Assembly (NCBI GenBank): GCA_003167055.1
Contig: PMUE01000173.1
Coordinates: 1-15,769, forward strand
Direction of reading: 5' to 3'
Origin: Vulcanimicrobiota bacterium
GTDB lineage: Bacteria > Vulcanimicrobiota > Vulcanimicrobiia > Vulcanimicrobiales > Vulcanimicrobiaceae
DNA: 15,769 nucleotides
Under the pieces are notes generated by a model. The model did no database searches and was not told where the DNA came from. It saw only the letters and a list, made by a program, of their open reading frames with translations. A program made the translations under genes and the position numbers. Shown piece by piece: positions 1 through 7,576 of this stretch. Within the stretch, counting starts at the first letter, position 1; each line of letters begins with the position of its first letter.

Positions 1-759
1 CGCGCCGCCACTCTCCGCGACGATGCCGTACGAATTCGCGCCGGTCGTCGTAATCGTGCCGTTGTTCGTAACGAAGATCGCGCCGCCGTTGCCGCCGCCG
101 CTCGCGGTGCCGCCCAGTCCGGAGACCGCGCCCGATGCACCGCCGTTCCCCCCGCCACCACCGAGGCTTTCCGCGAAAATACCAGCCGCATTATCACCAC
201 TCGTCGAAATCAACGCGCCGGATGAAAGCGTGAGCGAAATCGTGCCCGCGCTTCCCGCGCCGCCGGCATTACCACCGTACGCTCCGCCGGTGCCGGTGTT
301 GATTGCGAAACCGCCGTTGCCGCCGGCGCCACCGAAACTCGCTGCAAACAATGCAGCGGTATCGAATGAAGAATACACTCCATTTGCAGTAAGCGTTACC
401 GCGCCGCCGTCACCACCGCTTCCGCCGTTACCACCGAACTGAGACGACAGCGTCGTTCCACTGAAGCTAAACCCAACACCGCCGCTTCCGCCGCTCGTTT
501 GCAAATAGATTGCCGACAACGATCCGCCATTGATCGATGAACCGTTGCTAATCGTAATCGTCGACGATGCTGCACCGTTGCCGCCTGGAAATCCCGGCGA
601 CCCGGTCGGTGCGGTGATGACAACGGAGATCGGTGGGGCACTCGGAGGGGCGGTTGCGGCGGCGCGCACTTTCGGGGACGTTGACGCGGCGAGCACAGGC
701 ATCGTAAGCGCGCAAGAAAATGCGCAAACACTAACGATCGAGGCCGCTCGAACGAACAT
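1..759 (-). CDS. Glycine-rich autotransporter-like secreted repeat protein (partial, C-terminus beyond window)
   Basis: This frame is open from an ATG at 759 to the left edge, giving 253 residues without a stop. The start has a strong ribosome binding site (AGGGAGGG on the minus strand, 7 bases upstream). Residues 1-25 form a signal peptide ending in PVLAA. Residues 26-56 are rich in Ala and Pro. The rest is Gly/Ser/Thr/Asn-rich with GGNGG clusters. A core of the form (A/G)-(I/L)-x-x-x-S-x-G-G recurs at residues 83, 136, 193 and 245, about every 52-57 residues, as in AIYLQTSGG, ALFAASFGG and GIFAESLGG. Segments such as NNGTITTTGANSYGIVAES are typical of passenger domains of large autotransporter adhesins, expected to fold as a parallel beta-helix on the cell surface. 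No beta-barrel or anchor is visible because the C-terminus lies outside. It is the last visible gene downstream of three exported peptidases, 56 bases after the S9 stop. Role (adhesin, surface layer or matrix protein) is inferred. Confidence 0.8.
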   Translation of the reverse strand, partial: MFVRAASIVSVCAFSCALTMPVLAASTSPKVRAAATAPPSAPPISVVITAPTGSPGFPGGNGAASSTITISNGSSINGGSLSAIYLQTSGGSGGVGFSFSGTTLSSQFGGNGGSGGDGGAVTLTANGVYSSFDTAALFAASFGGAGGNGGFAINTGTGGAYGGNAGGAGSAGTISLTLSSGALISTSGDNAAGIFAESLGGGGGNGGASGAVSGLGGTASGGGNGGAIFVTNNGTITTTGANSYGIVAESGGA

Positions 760-766
760 CCGGCTG

Positions 767-774
767 CCCTCCCT
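767..774 (-). promoter_or_regulatory. Ribosome binding site of the glycine-rich protein
   Basis: The minus strand reads AGGGAGGG, ending 7 bases before the ATG at 759. It fixes the start of the partial glycine-rich gene. It is the strongest sign that this gene, whose frame has no stop inside the window, is real. Confidence 0.75.
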
Positions 775-815
775 AGGGACCTGCGCCGTTCGCGACCGAG
801 CGAGCCGTCCCTTTC

Positions 816-2909
816 TCACTCCGGCTGGGACTGCAACTCCTTCACCAAAAATGCCGCGGCGGCGCGATACTGATCGACCAGCTGCGCCCAGACCTGATTC
901 TCATGGGTCTCGTTCGGAAAGACCATCGTCTCGACGTGAACATCGCGACTGCGCAGTCGCGTCGCCAGATCCACGCCTTGCGAGAACGCGACGTTACGAT
1001 CGTCGTCGCCCTGCGATAAGAAGACCGGCGAACGCCACGTGTCGACGGCGCCCACCGGTGACGATGCCACGGCAAGTGCGCGCTGCGCGGGCGTTCCGAC
1101 GATTTTTCCGGCAGCATACCAATCATACATCGTCGCCCAGTTGTGCACGCCGGCAAAATCCGCGCCGGCTTTGAAGATGTCGGAGTTGCGCGCAAGGCCC
1201 AAGGCGGTCAGATAGCCGCCAAAGGAAAGGCCGTAGATACCAAGCCGCAGCGGATCGACCTGCGGCTGCTTCTGCAGCCAGCGCGCGCCGGCTACGACGT
1301 CTTGATACTCGGCCGCGCCTTGCGCGCCGACGTGCGGCGCCTCCCGGAAGTTATGACCGTACATGATGCCGCTGCGATAGTTGATCGACAGCACGACGAA
1401 GCCGCGACTCACGAGATATTGATTCATCTCATAGAGCTCAGTGTAAGCTTCCATGTAGTGGAAGCCGGGCAGCATCTGCCGCCGCGAGCCGCCATGATCG
1501 AAAATGATCGCCGGCGTTCGCCGTCCGCCAAGCAGTCGCGGAACGAAGAGCTGCGCGTGAATCAGCAAGCCATCGGGCGCGCGGAACGTAACGAGTTGCG
1601 GGCGCACGAGTTGCGGTAGCGTGATCGAAACGTTGGCCGGGATTGGTTCGCTCGCGAGCGTGCGCGCCGGATGTCCGCCAATCGTGACCGTCGGCGGTGA
1701 ATTGTAGCCCGCGTCGACGTAGGCGTAGCCGCCGTTCGCAAGCGAGGTCGGCGCCCATTGATCGCTCGTACCGCCGGTGAGCGCTATCGGATGCGCATCG
1801 AGTCCAACCGTCCAGATGTGCCGGCGGTCGATGTCGCCTTCGTTGGTAGCGTAGAGCAGGTGCGTGCGATCGAGCGAGAGCGTTACGGTTTCGACTTCGA
1901 ATGAACCGCCGGTGAGGCGCGTTGCCGCGCCGCCGTTCGCCGAGACGGCATAGAGATGCCGCCAGCCGTCGCCCTCCCACGGAAAGGCGATGCTGTCGCC
2001 GCGCATCCACCACAGCTGCGAATCGCTGTCGGTCGGATAGAACGTGACACCCACGCCGCGCCGCGCTTGCCACACCATGCGCGCGTTGCCGCTCGCCGCA
2101 TTGGCGATCCAGATCGACCACGGATCTTGCGGACGCTTGAGATAGGCTGACTCGTCCTCGCGCGCGCCGGGCGTGCGGATGAATGCGACGCGCGAACCGT
2201 CGGGCGACCATATCGCTGCACCGTCGCGCGAGAAGTCGGGCATCGCGTAGACATACGAATGCTTTTCCGGCGTGTAGATCACGATGAACGAATGATCGCC
2301 GCGCCGGTTGGTAAAGGCGATATGCAAGCCGTCGGGCGACCACGCCATCTGACTTGCTTGCCCGCGAATCGGCAGCGGGTCGGGTTTTCCAACGGTGTAC
2401 GAGTCGCCGCTCTTGGTCAGCGCGACGACATTGAGCACGCCTTGTTCGGTGGTGTAGGCGGCCGCCTCGCCGCGCGGCGAGAGCGCAACGTCGTTCCCTA
2501 GTCCAATTTGTACCGGGTCGCCACCGGCCAGCGGCACCACGTAGATCGCACGCACCGGCGGCGGCACAACCGAGAGGGGATTGAGATTGCTGTCGCCGGC
2601 GTTGTCCGAAACGCCGCCATGCAAATAGATCACCGCGTCGTTTGAGGGAGTAATCTGCACGTCGTCGATATCTTGCCCGTCGTCAACGTCATAGTGCGTT
2701 ACGGCGTGCACCGTCCCGCCGGCATTGGTGTACAGATTCCGCGTCCCCCGCAGGTGCAGTTTCCACACCAGCACCGTGCCGTCGGGCGACGCGGTGAGAT
2801 TATCGACGAACGGTATGCCGAGAACATCCTCGACCGAAAACGCTCGAGCTGCAACCGACGAAGCGCCGATGAGAGCCACGAGTAGCGTCGCTGCGATAAT
2901 CCCGCGCAT
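816..2909 (-). CDS. Secreted S9 family peptidase (prolyl oligopeptidase/DPP-like), copy A
   Basis: This is a 697-residue exported serine peptidase. Residues 1-23 are a signal peptide ending in ARA. The N-terminal half is a beta-propeller with repeated SPDG blades (for example WSPDGLHIAF and WSPDGSRVAF). The C-terminal part, from about residue 420, is an alpha/beta-hydrolase fold. The catalytic Ser is in GLSFGG (about Ser562), the Asp in QGDDDRNV (635-637) and the His in NETHEN (His669). SINYRSG supplies the probable oxyanion-hole Tyr. Members of this family cleave oligopeptides, often after Pro or Ala, by removing N-terminal dipeptides or by endo-cleavage; which applies cannot be told here. 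An in-frame GTG lies 27 bases upstream, but the ATG at 2909 is preferred because GGGAGG sits 6 bases before it and the signal peptide starts there. It lies 26 bases downstream of the metalloprotease gene, probably in one operon. A full-length paralogue lies at 10483-12582. Confidence 0.93.
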   Translation of the reverse strand: MRGIIAATLLVALIGASSVAARAFSVEDVLGIPFVDNLTASPDGTVLVWKLHLRGTRNLYTNAGGTVHAVTHYDVDDGQDIDDVQITPSNDAVIYLHGGVSDNAGDSNLNPLSVVPPPVRAIYVVPLAGGDPVQIGLGNDVALSPRGEAAAYTTEQGVLNVVALTKSGDSYTVGKPDPLPIRGQASQMAWSPDGLHIAFTNRRGDHSFIVIYTPEKHSYVYAMPDFSRDGAAIWSPDGSRVAFIRTPGAREDESAYLKRPQDPWSIWIANAASGNARMVWQARRGVGVTFYPTDSDSQLWWMRGDSIAFPWEGDGWRHLYAVSANGGAATRLTGGSFEVETVTLSLDRTHLLYATNEGDIDRRHIWTVGLDAHPIALTGGTSDQWAPTSLANGGYAYVDAGYNSPPTVTIGGHPARTLASEPIPANVSITLPQLVRPQLVTFRAPDGLLIHAQLFVPRLLGGRRTPAIIFDHGGSRRQMLPGFHYMEAYTELYEMNQYLVSRGFVVLSINYRSGIMYGHNFREAPHVGAQGAAEYQDVVAGARWLQKQPQVDPLRLGIYGLSFGGYLTALGLARNSDIFKAGADFAGVHNWATMYDWYAAGKIVGTPAQRALAVASSPVGAVDTWRSPVFLSQGDDDRNVAFSQGVDLATRLRSRDVHVETMVFPNETHENQVWAQLVDQYRAAAAFLVKELQSQPE

Positions 2910-2915
2910 GATGTT

Positions 2916-2923
2916 CCTCCCTT
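2916..2923 (-). promoter_or_regulatory. Ribosome binding site that sets the S9 peptidase A start
   Basis: AAGGGAGG on the minus strand lies 6 bases before the ATG at 2909. An upstream in-frame GTG at 2936 has no such site and would place a charged stretch ahead of the signal peptide. The ATG is therefore the start. Confidence 0.75.
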
Positions 2924-2935
2924 GAGACAGCCGCA

Positions 2936-5485
2936 CTATGGAAAGGTCAGCGTTGTCGCGTTGAGCGCCTCATTGGCGATCGTTTCGAGCATCTCGAGAT
3001 GCCCGCGCGTCAACTCGTCGATACCACCGCGCTGCAGCGCGACCGACGCGTCGTGACGCAGATCTTCGAGGCTGATCCGCGCGAGTCCACGCGCATCGCC
3101 GGGAAGGCCCGGCGGTGGCAACGTGACCATGTACGCAAGGAATTGCTCGTATGAGGTCTGTAAATTTCTGCGCACGACACCCTCTTTGGATGCCGTTCCG
3201 TCGGCGATGCTGCCGAAAATACTCTCGCGCGACCAATCGAAGAGATCGCTCATCGTCATGGTCGTGCCCGGCCCGTACTTGCTCGAGAGATCGTCGATTC
3301 GCTGAAGTCGCAGCGGCGAAAACATCTCGGCCAAGACATTCATCTGCGCTGCGCCAACGACACTGGACACGGAAACATCGTGGCGCGGCGACGGGTTGTA
3401 CCCCCATCTCGCGTCGACCGTGAGCGCACTCTCCTCGGAATAGGTCAACGTGTCGAGGACTTGTGGGTTGAAGCGCCACGGCGCATCGGCAAACAGGCCG
3501 CTCGCGAGCTGCTGCCATGCCGCGCGCGCCGTTCCCCACGAGACGGGTTGCAGCGGCGGTCCGGCACCCGGATCGCCCTTACGCGCACGCGAAAGATATT
3601 CGCCGCCGATCGTATGCGCCGGCATCATCGCGCAGCGAAGATCGAGGCGCAGCGGCGTCAGAAACGCCGCGCGGGCCTCGTCGTAGGGCATGCCATGCTC
3701 CGGGAAACGCGCGTTGACGGCGTTCATCAGGTTGTGGAACATCGTCATCTGCGTCGCGCACCACGCGAGCGGCTTATTGGTGAGGTCGTCTTGAACGACG
3801 CGCGGATCGATCGAGTGCCCGTTGAGAAAGCGATCCGCATCCTCGTCGCTTGCGAAGCGATATCGCGGATCGGCCCACTGCGACGCCCAGTGCGCCAGCA
3901 CCGGAAGTTCTTCCTCGGGCGTCGTGACGTTGGGAATGTAGCCGTAGCCGTAGCGCACGGCATAGTAATCATACGGGCCAAGCACGAGTTGATCGTACTC
4001 GCCTTGCGGGGTTCCCTTGGGCCAAAGGTTGGTCGGATTGTATTCCATCACCGAACTCGCGATGCCGTAGCGCTGCGTGAAGGCTCGGCTCTGCAGATCC
4101 TGTGCGGTGTAGGCCATGGAACCGATGAAGTTGTGCTGCAAGCCGAGATCGTGACCCGATTCGTGCAGAATGATCGAGCGGATCAGATTCTCGTCGTACG
4201 CCTTTTCGAGCGCGACCGAGTCCGGCAGCCCGCGGGCCGGGGCGATGACATATTTGTAGAGGTTGCGTCCGCTGATGCCTTCGACCGCATCGAAGTTGAC
4301 GCCGACGTTGAGCTCCTCGCCGGTGCGGGGATCGATGACCAGCAGTGCCTCCGCGCCAAACAACGGCTGACTGGTGTCGATCCAGCGCACCATATTGTGG
4401 CGAACGTCTTGCGGATCCCAGGTCGGATCGACCGGCTGCTGCTCGACGTCAATCGCATCGAGAATGCCGACTTTGGCAAACGCATCGTTCCATGTCAGGA
4501 GCGCCCGGCGCACCGTATCGCGATATTCAACCGGAATGTCGCTACTGAGATAAAAGACGATAGGGTTCGCCGCTTTGACCGGTGCGGCCGACGTACGTGG
4601 ACCAAAGTTCCACCGTGCGATGTAGTGAATGTCGCGCCGGATCTCATTGTCGGTCGAAAAATTTAGCAAAGGTTGCGAAAAATACCCGACGCGCGGATCC
4701 TCGATGCGCGGAATGTATCCGTCCTGCGGCGCTTGCACGAGATTGTAGGTCATCTTGACTTCGACGTTGCGCGCGTCGGGCGCGTTGTCGAGCGCCGCTC
4801 CACCTGCCGAGCTCCAGGTCTGATCGACGAGCAATACGTCGTTTTGGGGAAATGCCTTGGCGCGAATGAAGAACGATTTTGACGGGTCGAGATGATAGGC
4901 GTGCAGCGGACCTTGGCCCGCGCCCTGGAGCGCCGACGTGAGATCCGCGATATCTCCCAGGAACGGCGCGGCTGCGATGACCACGCGCTTGTCGTCCTGC
5001 GCGACGACCGGTGTCAGCGCAATCACCGAATCCGGAAGCGACTGGGAGACTCCGGTCGATTCGGGCGAATCCGGCGCCGTTCGCGTGTAGGTGTTCGGCC
5101 AGCGCAGCACGATCGAATTCCCGAATCGCTCGAAACGCATGATGCGCGCGGGCGCAACGTATGGCTCGCCGGGAGCCGGTCCAAAGCCGCCGAGCCCACT
5201 CGACGGAATCGAGGTTTCGATGAAGTCCATGCCGAGCTGGCTCTTCTCGACCTCGATAAAGTACGCGCCGTTCTTTTCAATGATGGGAAACAGTCCCGGC
5301 GAGACGGTCGCACCTTTGGTGAACGTATCGTAGGCAGCGGGACTCCCTGGTAATGCGGCGGCAGATCCCGCGCTTGGCGACGCGGCCGGCGCGGCGGGCG
5401 CGGCGGGCGTTTGCGCCTGTGCGCCGGATGTGGCAACGAGGAGAAACCCCGCGATGAATAACGCGATAGCGAAGCGACGCTGCAT
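2936..5485 (-). CDS. Secreted zinc-dependent metalloprotease, DUF4953/DUF5117 type
   Basis: This is an 849-residue exported metalloprotease. Residues 1-25 form a signal peptide ending in AQA, followed by an Ala/Pro-rich linker to about residue 50. The region from about 55 to 330 resembles the N-terminal DUF5117/5118 part of the family. The catalytic centre is HESGHDLGLQHN at about 441-452, an extended metzincin-type site: His441, His445 and His451 as zinc ligands, Glu442 as general base. SVMEYNP at about 478-484 is the likely Met-turn. The C-terminal several hundred residues match the DUF4953 layout. It probably degrades proteins in the periplasm or outside the cell; substrates are unknown. 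The ATG at 5485 is chosen over an in-frame TTG just before it, because the Shine-Dalgarno spacing suits the ATG better. It begins 11 bases after the M28 peptidase stop and ends 26 bases before the S9 peptidase start, which supports a protease operon. Confidence 0.9.
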   Translation of the reverse strand: MQRRFAIALFIAGFLLVATSGAQAQTPAAPAAPAASPSAGSAAALPGSPAAYDTFTKGATVSPGLFPIIEKNGAYFIEVEKSQLGMDFIETSIPSSGLGGFGPAPGEPYVAPARIMRFERFGNSIVLRWPNTYTRTAPDSPESTGVSQSLPDSVIALTPVVAQDDKRVVIAAAPFLGDIADLTSALQGAGQGPLHAYHLDPSKSFFIRAKAFPQNDVLLVDQTWSSAGGAALDNAPDARNVEVKMTYNLVQAPQDGYIPRIEDPRVGYFSQPLLNFSTDNEIRRDIHYIARWNFGPRTSAAPVKAANPIVFYLSSDIPVEYRDTVRRALLTWNDAFAKVGILDAIDVEQQPVDPTWDPQDVRHNMVRWIDTSQPLFGAEALLVIDPRTGEELNVGVNFDAVEGISGRNLYKYVIAPARGLPDSVALEKAYDENLIRSIILHESGHDLGLQHNFIGSMAYTAQDLQSRAFTQRYGIASSVMEYNPTNLWPKGTPQGEYDQLVLGPYDYYAVRYGYGYIPNVTTPEEELPVLAHWASQWADPRYRFASDEDADRFLNGHSIDPRVVQDDLTNKPLAWCATQMTMFHNLMNAVNARFPEHGMPYDEARAAFLTPLRLDLRCAMMPAHTIGGEYLSRARKGDPGAGPPLQPVSWGTARAAWQQLASGLFADAPWRFNPQVLDTLTYSEESALTVDARWGYNPSPRHDVSVSSVVGAAQMNVLAEMFSPLRLQRIDDLSSKYGPGTTMTMSDLFDWSRESIFGSIADGTASKEGVVRRNLQTSYEQFLAYMVTLPPPGLPGDARGLARISLEDLRHDASVALQRGGIDELTRGHLEMLETIANEALNATTLTFP

Positions 5486-5490
5486 CAAAA

Positions 5491-5500
5491 CCCCTCCTAC
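5491..5500 (-). promoter_or_regulatory. Ribosome binding site overlapping the M28 stop codon
   Basis: The minus strand reads GTAGGAGGGG. The TAG inside it is the stop codon of the frame-corrected M28 peptidase, and the following GGAGGGG serves the metalloprotease ATG at 5485. The overlap ties translation of the two genes together. It also supports the reading that the M28 protein originally ended here and not at 5579. Confidence 0.7.
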
Positions 5501-7519
5501 TGCGCGGCAGCTGCCGTCGCGGCGTTAAATGCTCCGTGCAAGACGCCGAGCGCGGCCTCCCCGTTTGCACCGAGCGTGTCATCGAGCGACGGCAGCACCG
5601 TTCCGGCATAGCCGCTCACGTTGTATAGCAGCGTACGCGACCACTTCGCGGACGCCGGCTGGAAGAACGCATCTTCCGACGCGCGTAACTGCGCGTAGGC
5701 CGCATTCGCCGCAGCGGCGTCGCCTTGTGCGACCGCAGCGTCGGCGCGCGCGTCGAGCGCTTTTGCCGCCGCAACAAAGGCGTCTGCGTCGGGCTCGAGT
5801 TGCGCGGCCACCGCAGCGCTGCGTCTCGTTCCCCTGCGCTTTCGCAAACGCCTCCACCCGCTGCTGCAATGCCTGCGCAAGCGCCGTCAGCCGCAAATCG
5901 GGGTACGTAGCGTCGGCCAATCGCAGCACGACCATCGCCGTGTAACGCGCCGCAGCCGCGGCCTCGTGCATCCCTGGATCGAAGATGCGCAGCGACGCCG
6001 GATCGTCATACGCGGAATGATAGGTGCCGAAGGGGCCACCGTAGCCGCCGTCCGCCGCCGGGATGTTCTCGTGATACACGAACGGCTCGTGATCGCTGCC
6101 GCCGCCGATCGAACGAACGGCCATCGTGGGATCTTGCGCGTGCCAATAGGTCGAGAGCAGTTGTCCGTTGGGCGCGTTGACCGCAGTCGCTGCGTCGAGC
6201 AGCAGCCCGTCGAGTTCGGGCGTCGCTGAGGCACCGAAACGCGGACCGAATGCGACTTCGTCGGTATTTACGTAGGCGACGCCCCCGGCGCGCAACTCCG
6301 CCTCGTTTTGTTCGACCCACTCTTCGCTGCCAAAGAGGTTGAGTTCTTCACCGTCCCACGATCCGATGACGATCGTGCGTTGCGGCCGCCAGCCCGCTGC
6401 CTTGAGTTTGCCGAACGCGCGTCCAAGCTGCAGCAGATCGACCGTACCGCTGATCGGATCGACCGAACCGTACGTCCACGCGTCGCGATGACTGCCGACG
6501 ACGACCATCTGTTTTACATCAACGCCGGGCATCGTCGCGATCACATCCCAAATCGGCCCGTAGAACCGCTTGCTCTTGATCGTGAAGTGCGCGCGCACGT
6601 CGCCGCCGAGATGCTGCGGGAATGCAAAACCCGGATGCCAGTCGGGCGGTGCAATGGGTCCGCCGATCGCGGCCAGCAATTGTCGCGCAACCAATCCGGT
6701 GACCGGCATCTCGGGAATCGGCGGAAGCTTGATCGCCGAAAACGGCTTGTGCGGCGCGCCCGGCACCGGAATGCCGATCGCTGTCGGATCGCCCGGGTCG
6801 TTGGTGAACGTCAGGGTGTTGCGCATGGCGGCGCCGAGCGGGCGCCAAGGGCCCTTTGGATACGTCTCTCCTTTGAAATAGCCGCCGTCAAGCGGATCGG
6901 GGAAGACGAGCACGGCTTTTGCGCCGTGTTTTGCCGCTTCGAACGCTTTCATCGTCAGCGCGCCGCCGCCGGCACGCGCAACGATGATCGCATCGCGCAC
7001 CGAAACGCCCATCGACGCGAGCGCGGCAAAATCGTCGGCCGTCGCATGATTGGCGTAGATGACTGGGCCGGTTACGTCGCCGTCGACGCTATAGCCCGAA
7101 TACGGCTTGCCGATCGCGGCGTGATTGGTCGAGTACGGATCGCCCGGGACGGCGGGTTCGTAGAGATCGACGTCGGCCGGGTGCGCACCGAGAAGCGTCA
7201 ACGTTTGCTGTGTCGGCCACGAGATCGCAACGTTGTAGGTGACGATCTTTGCATCCCAGCCGGCCGCGGCGAGCTGGTCGCGAACATAGCGCGCGCTGCG
7301 TAAGTCACCTGGTGTGCCCATACGATGCACGTAGGACGCGAGGCCGAGTTCGTCGGCTTGGGCTTGCGCCTCGCTCGGGGATTGGGCCACGATCGATTCG
7401 TAGCGCGCTTGCGCGTCGAGCTGCGCGGGCGTGAATCCGCGGGCGGTAATCGCGGTAGTAAAGAATAGCGCCGCCAATGCGGCGGCGAGCGTTTGTCGAA
7501 TTGTCACATCGGCTGCCAT
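5497..7519 (-). CDS. Secreted M28 metallopeptidase, glutamate carboxypeptidase II-like, frameshifted near the C-terminus
   Basis: This is an exported aminopeptidase/carboxypeptidase of the M28B (PSMA-like) type, 673 residues once one frame break is corrected. Residues 1-27 include a signal peptide; an internal GTG at 7507 is a possible alternative start. A protease-associated domain spans about 145-215. The two-zinc peptidase domain follows: GSHRDAWTYGSVDP gives His344 and Asp354, WDGEEL gives the catalytic Glu391 and ligand Glu392, NTD gives Asp420 and TYHSAYDD gives His501. All expected ligands are present. At the C run 5831-5834 the frame shifts. The frame used upstream continues as Arg-rich sequence to a stop at 5579. 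The family-like helical C-terminus, with the YAGTVLP segment, continues in another frame to 5497-5499. Removing one base restores a single frame. It is the first gene of the leftward protease operon. Whether the break is real or a sequencing error is undecided. Confidence 0.85.
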
Positions 7520-7544
7520 TGTTCACTTGGGTGCGACGGGCAAG

Positions 7545-7571
7545 GCACTTTTCCCGCTCGGCGGGAAGTGC
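7545..7571. promoter_or_regulatory. Inverted repeat in the divergent intergenic region
   Basis: The only divergent gap in the window is the 57 bases between the M28 peptidase (minus) and the acyl-CoA dehydrogenase (plus). It contains GCACTT-TT-CCCGC, a TCG loop, then GCGGGAAGTGC. The arms pair over 11 bp with a two-base bulge. It could be an operator for a regulator acting on both operons. It could also be an RNA hairpin hiding GGGAAG, the probable ribosome binding site of the dehydrogenase. I could not assign clear -10 or -35 boxes in so short a gap. Confidence 0.45.
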
Positions 7572-7576
7572 GGGCT

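Noticed and set aside
23..442. Proline-rich 139-codon open frame on the plus strand
   Set aside because: It is the complement of the glycine-rich repeat gene; Gly codons GGC/GGT read as Pro/Ala codons on the other strand. The minus frame has a signal peptide and ribosome binding site.
776..811. GGGAC and GTCCC arms between the S9 stop and the glycine-rich gene, as a possible terminator
   Set aside because: The stem is only 5 bp with a 26-base loop and no U run. It could arise by chance, so the genes may still be cotranscribed.
3380..4666. 428-codon open frame on the plus strand opposite the metalloprotease gene
   Set aside because: Its translation is Arg-rich with no recognisable motif, has no good ribosome binding site, and lies wholly opposite a gene with clear catalytic motifs. 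Long antisense frames are common at this GC content.
6308..7303. 331-codon plus-strand open frame opposite the M28 gene
   Set aside because: It is rich in Arg/Asp/Val with no domain pattern and lies opposite the conserved zinc-site sequence, so it is a shadow frame.
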